Assembly: GCA_002685255.1 (NCBI GenBank)
Contig: NYWU01000010.1
Span: 1 to 64,000, forward strand
Direction of reading: 5' to 3'
Source: Idiomarinaceae bacterium
GTDB taxonomy: Bacteria > Pseudomonadota > Gammaproteobacteria > Enterobacterales > Alteromonadaceae
DNA: 64,000 nucleotides
Shown here: positions 62,673 through 64,000 of the stretch, in pieces
Layout: every line of letters starts with the position of its first letter
Numbering within the stretch: the first letter of the stretch is position 1
Made by a program: the position numbers and the translations under genes
Notes under the pieces: model-generated
Told to the model about the DNA's origin: nothing
Seen by the model: only the letters and a program-made list of their open reading frames with translations
The model's database searches: none

Positions 62673-63203
62673 TTAACCTAACCCGTTAACCCCTAGTTGA
62701 TCGATGATTTCATTGACTACTACTTTAGCGCTTTGTTCGTCAGTGCGAACAACGATATCCGCAATTTCCTCGTATAGCGGGTTGCGAACTTCTGCTAATT
62801 CTTCAAGTACTTTACGCGGGTCATCCGCCTCTGCGATCAGAGGACGACGTTTATCACGTTGCGTACGAGCCAATTGTTTGTCGATGGTCGTTTCAAGATA
62901 TACGACAACACCACGAGCAGATAGACGGTTGCGGCTTTCTTTACTCATTACCGAACCGCCACCTGTCGCTAGGACAATACCCATATGCTCAGTCAATTCT
63001 TCAATGACTTTTTCTTCCCGCGCACGGAAGCCTTCTTCACCTTCCAGCTCAAAAACCCAGCTGATGTCAGCGCCGGTGCGTCGTTCAATTTCTGTATCTG
63101 AATCGTAGAAATCTAAATGAAGTTGTCTGGCAATTTGACGACCAATCGTACTTTTGCCGGCGCCCATTGGGCCGACAAGAAAAATATTACGTTTCTCAGC
63201 CAT
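62673..63203 (-). CDS. aroK: Shikimate kinase I
   Basis: Phosphorylates shikimate at O3 with ATP; cytosolic nucleoside-monophosphate kinase fold, 176 residues. P-loop GPMGAGKST (11-19), substrate motif [14 protein letters not shown] at about 78-80 (ATGGGSV) and the lid arginines in RDKRRPL. The order pilQ-aroK-aroB-damX-dam matches E. coli. A short leader of 119 bp separates it from pilQ. Confidence 0.96.
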   Translation of the reverse strand: MAEKRNIFLVGPMGAGKSTIGRQIARQLHLDFYDSDTEIERRTGADISWVFELEGEEGFRAREEKVIEELTEHMGIVLATGGGSVMSKESRNRLSARGVVVYLETTIDKQLARTQRDKRRPLIAEADDPRKVLEELAEVRNPLYEEIADIVVRTDEQSAKVVVNEIIDQLGVNGLG

Positions 63204-63322
63204 ATTCCTGCTTACATCACTGTTAAATTAGCTGTAAATCACGAATCCGGAGTGTCTGGAGACGTCCCCCAACTCAACGAAAAGAAGCGGGATTATCTCA
63301 ATTAGATTGCATTTTAGCAAAT

Positions 63323-64000
63323 TTATTCCGATTCACTTAACAGCGTGGGTGTAACGAAAATAACCAGTTCACGTTTTTCTGATTGTTCACGCTGATTTTT
63401 AAAAAGATTACCGACAAGCGGCAACGAGGACAATATGGGGACACTTGTATCATCCTTCAACTCATATTGCTGAAAAATTCCACCTAATACGATCGTTTCG
63501 CCACTCTTTACTAATACACGAGTAGCCATTTCTTGGGTATCGATAGCCACGGCCGGACCTGTGGGTGTTGATACGGTATCGCCACGCGTGTTTTGTGTAA
63601 TGGTAAGATCAAGCATTACATAGTCGTTAGAGGTAATCTGCGGTGTTACGCGTAGGCCCATCACTGCCTTTTTAAATTTGACCGCAGTAGCCCCCGAAGC
63701 CGCACTCTCAACATAAGGGATCTCGGTGCCTTGCTCGATGTAAGCGGGCTGCTGATTCGATGTAAAAATCTTCGGTTTTGCAATGATTTCAGCTTGGTTG
63801 TCTTGCTCCATTGCAGAAAGCTCAAGGTCGAGCAGGAGTCCATCAGACAGTTTTCCGACATTGACCTTAAACCGCCCCGCCGCGGGTACAGAAGGTAAGT
63901 CGACACGCATACCTTCGATGATTTGAGTAAGGCTCTCATCCTCGCGCAAGGTGGTGAGATCGCCCCACCGTACGCCAAACTGATCAATGGCATTGCTTTT
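63323..64000 (-). CDS. pilQ: Type IV pilus secretin PilQ (C-terminal part)
   Basis: The N-terminal part lies beyond the right edge; the frame is open to 64000. The visible 225 residues hold the secretin core: IIAKPKIFTSNQQPAYIEQG, VGLRVTPQI-like GLRVTPQITSND, and the closing VPILSSLPLVGNLFK. PilQ forms the outer-membrane channel for type IV pili. Neighbouring aroK confirms the identity. No pilMNOP genes are seen since they would lie beyond the edge. The stretch 63204-63322 between pilQ and aroK shows no clear terminator or promoter. Confidence 0.92.
   Translation of the reverse strand, partial: KSNAIDQFGVRWGDLTTLREDESLTQIIEGMRVDLPSVPAAGRFKVNVGKLSDGLLLDLELSAMEQDNQAEIIAKPKIFTSNQQPAYIEQGTEIPYVESAASGATAVKFKKAVMGLRVTPQITSNDYVMLDLTITQNTRGDTVSTPTGPAVAIDTQEMATRVLVKSGETIVLGGIFQQYELKDDTSVPILSSLPLVGNLFKNQREQSEKRELVIFVTPTLLSESE

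Noticed and set aside
62704-63108. 134-codon plus-strand ORF opposite aroK
   Set aside because: Serine/arginine-rich antisense shadow of the intact shikimate kinase gene.
1-64000. Prophage, insertion sequence, tRNA, rRNA or antiphage system
   Set aside because: I looked for integrases besides XerC, transposases, terminal inverted repeats, tRNA arms, restriction and known defence genes and saw none. The large pseudokinase-STAND protein might recall STAND defence proteins, but its cyclase output fits signalling better.

Overview
The window reads as ordinary chromosome from a gammaproteobacterium with moderate GC. The strongest evidence is gene order shared with Escherichia coli: hemC-hemD-hemX-hemY, then lptM-(lysA)-dapF-DUF484-xerC-yigB-uvrD, rarD-yigI-recQ, recC-recB-recD, and pilQ-aroK-aroB-damX-dam. 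A Dam methylase, YjjG, RsmJ and ElaA fit the same group. Free-living aquatic traits (several c-di-GMP proteins, a type IV pilus secretin, cytochrome b561/YceI) suggest an Alteromonadales- or Oceanospirillales-like bacterium such as an Idiomarina or Kangiella relative. The genus is a guess and cannot be fixed by reading alone. No rRNA, tRNA, IS element, prophage or CRISPR array was seen.

Layout. 1-370: an intrinsic terminator, then two tandem 60-bp REP/BIME-like units. 371-1503: cytochrome b561 and YceI. 1504-5461 (minus): heme operon hemC-D-X-Y. 5551-12334 (plus): lptM, lysA, dapF, DUF484, xerC, yigB, uvrD, with a candidate LexA box before uvrD. 12397-16388: osmC, rarD, yigI, recQ and a small recQ-linked gene. 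16393-24912: a degenerate GGDEF-EAL protein, hsp20 with a heat-shock promoter and a ROSE-like RNA thermometer candidate, an unrecognised P-loop-less ATPase-like gene paired with an MscS channel, a REC-EAL phosphodiesterase and an ABC exporter. 24932-32468: a glutamate-receptor-like K+ channel, a small periplasmic protein, a threonine aldolase, a zinc ribbon protein, a NarL/DesK-type two-component system, a DUF2306-like membrane protein with a TPR partner, and a GAF-GGDEF cyclase. 32648-41689: recC-recB-recD. 41784-46688: a 1634-residue pseudokinase/STAND/GAF/GGDEF protein. 46876-53601: fpr, a UDG-family protein, DUF2937, yjjG, an ICMT-like methyltransferase, DUF1415, pldA, an SDR, a lipoprotein and a hypothetical protein. 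53741-56358: a membrane AraC regulator and a membrane-anchored amidohydrolase. 56345-64000 (minus): pilQ (partial)-aroK-aroB-damX-dam-elaA-rsmJ-peroxiredoxin-yhiN, tightly packed.

Themes. DNA repair and recombination is heavily represented (uvrD, recQ, recBCD, xerC, a UDG-family protein, dam). Cyclic-di-GMP is the other theme: two probable cyclases with intact GGEEF and I-sites, one probable phosphodiesterase, and one protein in which both sites are eroded. Genes are packed unusually tightly; most convergent pairs abut or overlap at their stops, leaving little room for intrinsic terminators. The best candidates for undescribed biology are the P-loop-less ATPase/MscS pair, the pseudokinase-cyclase fusion, the hsp20 leader, the GluR0-like channel and the BIME-like repeats.
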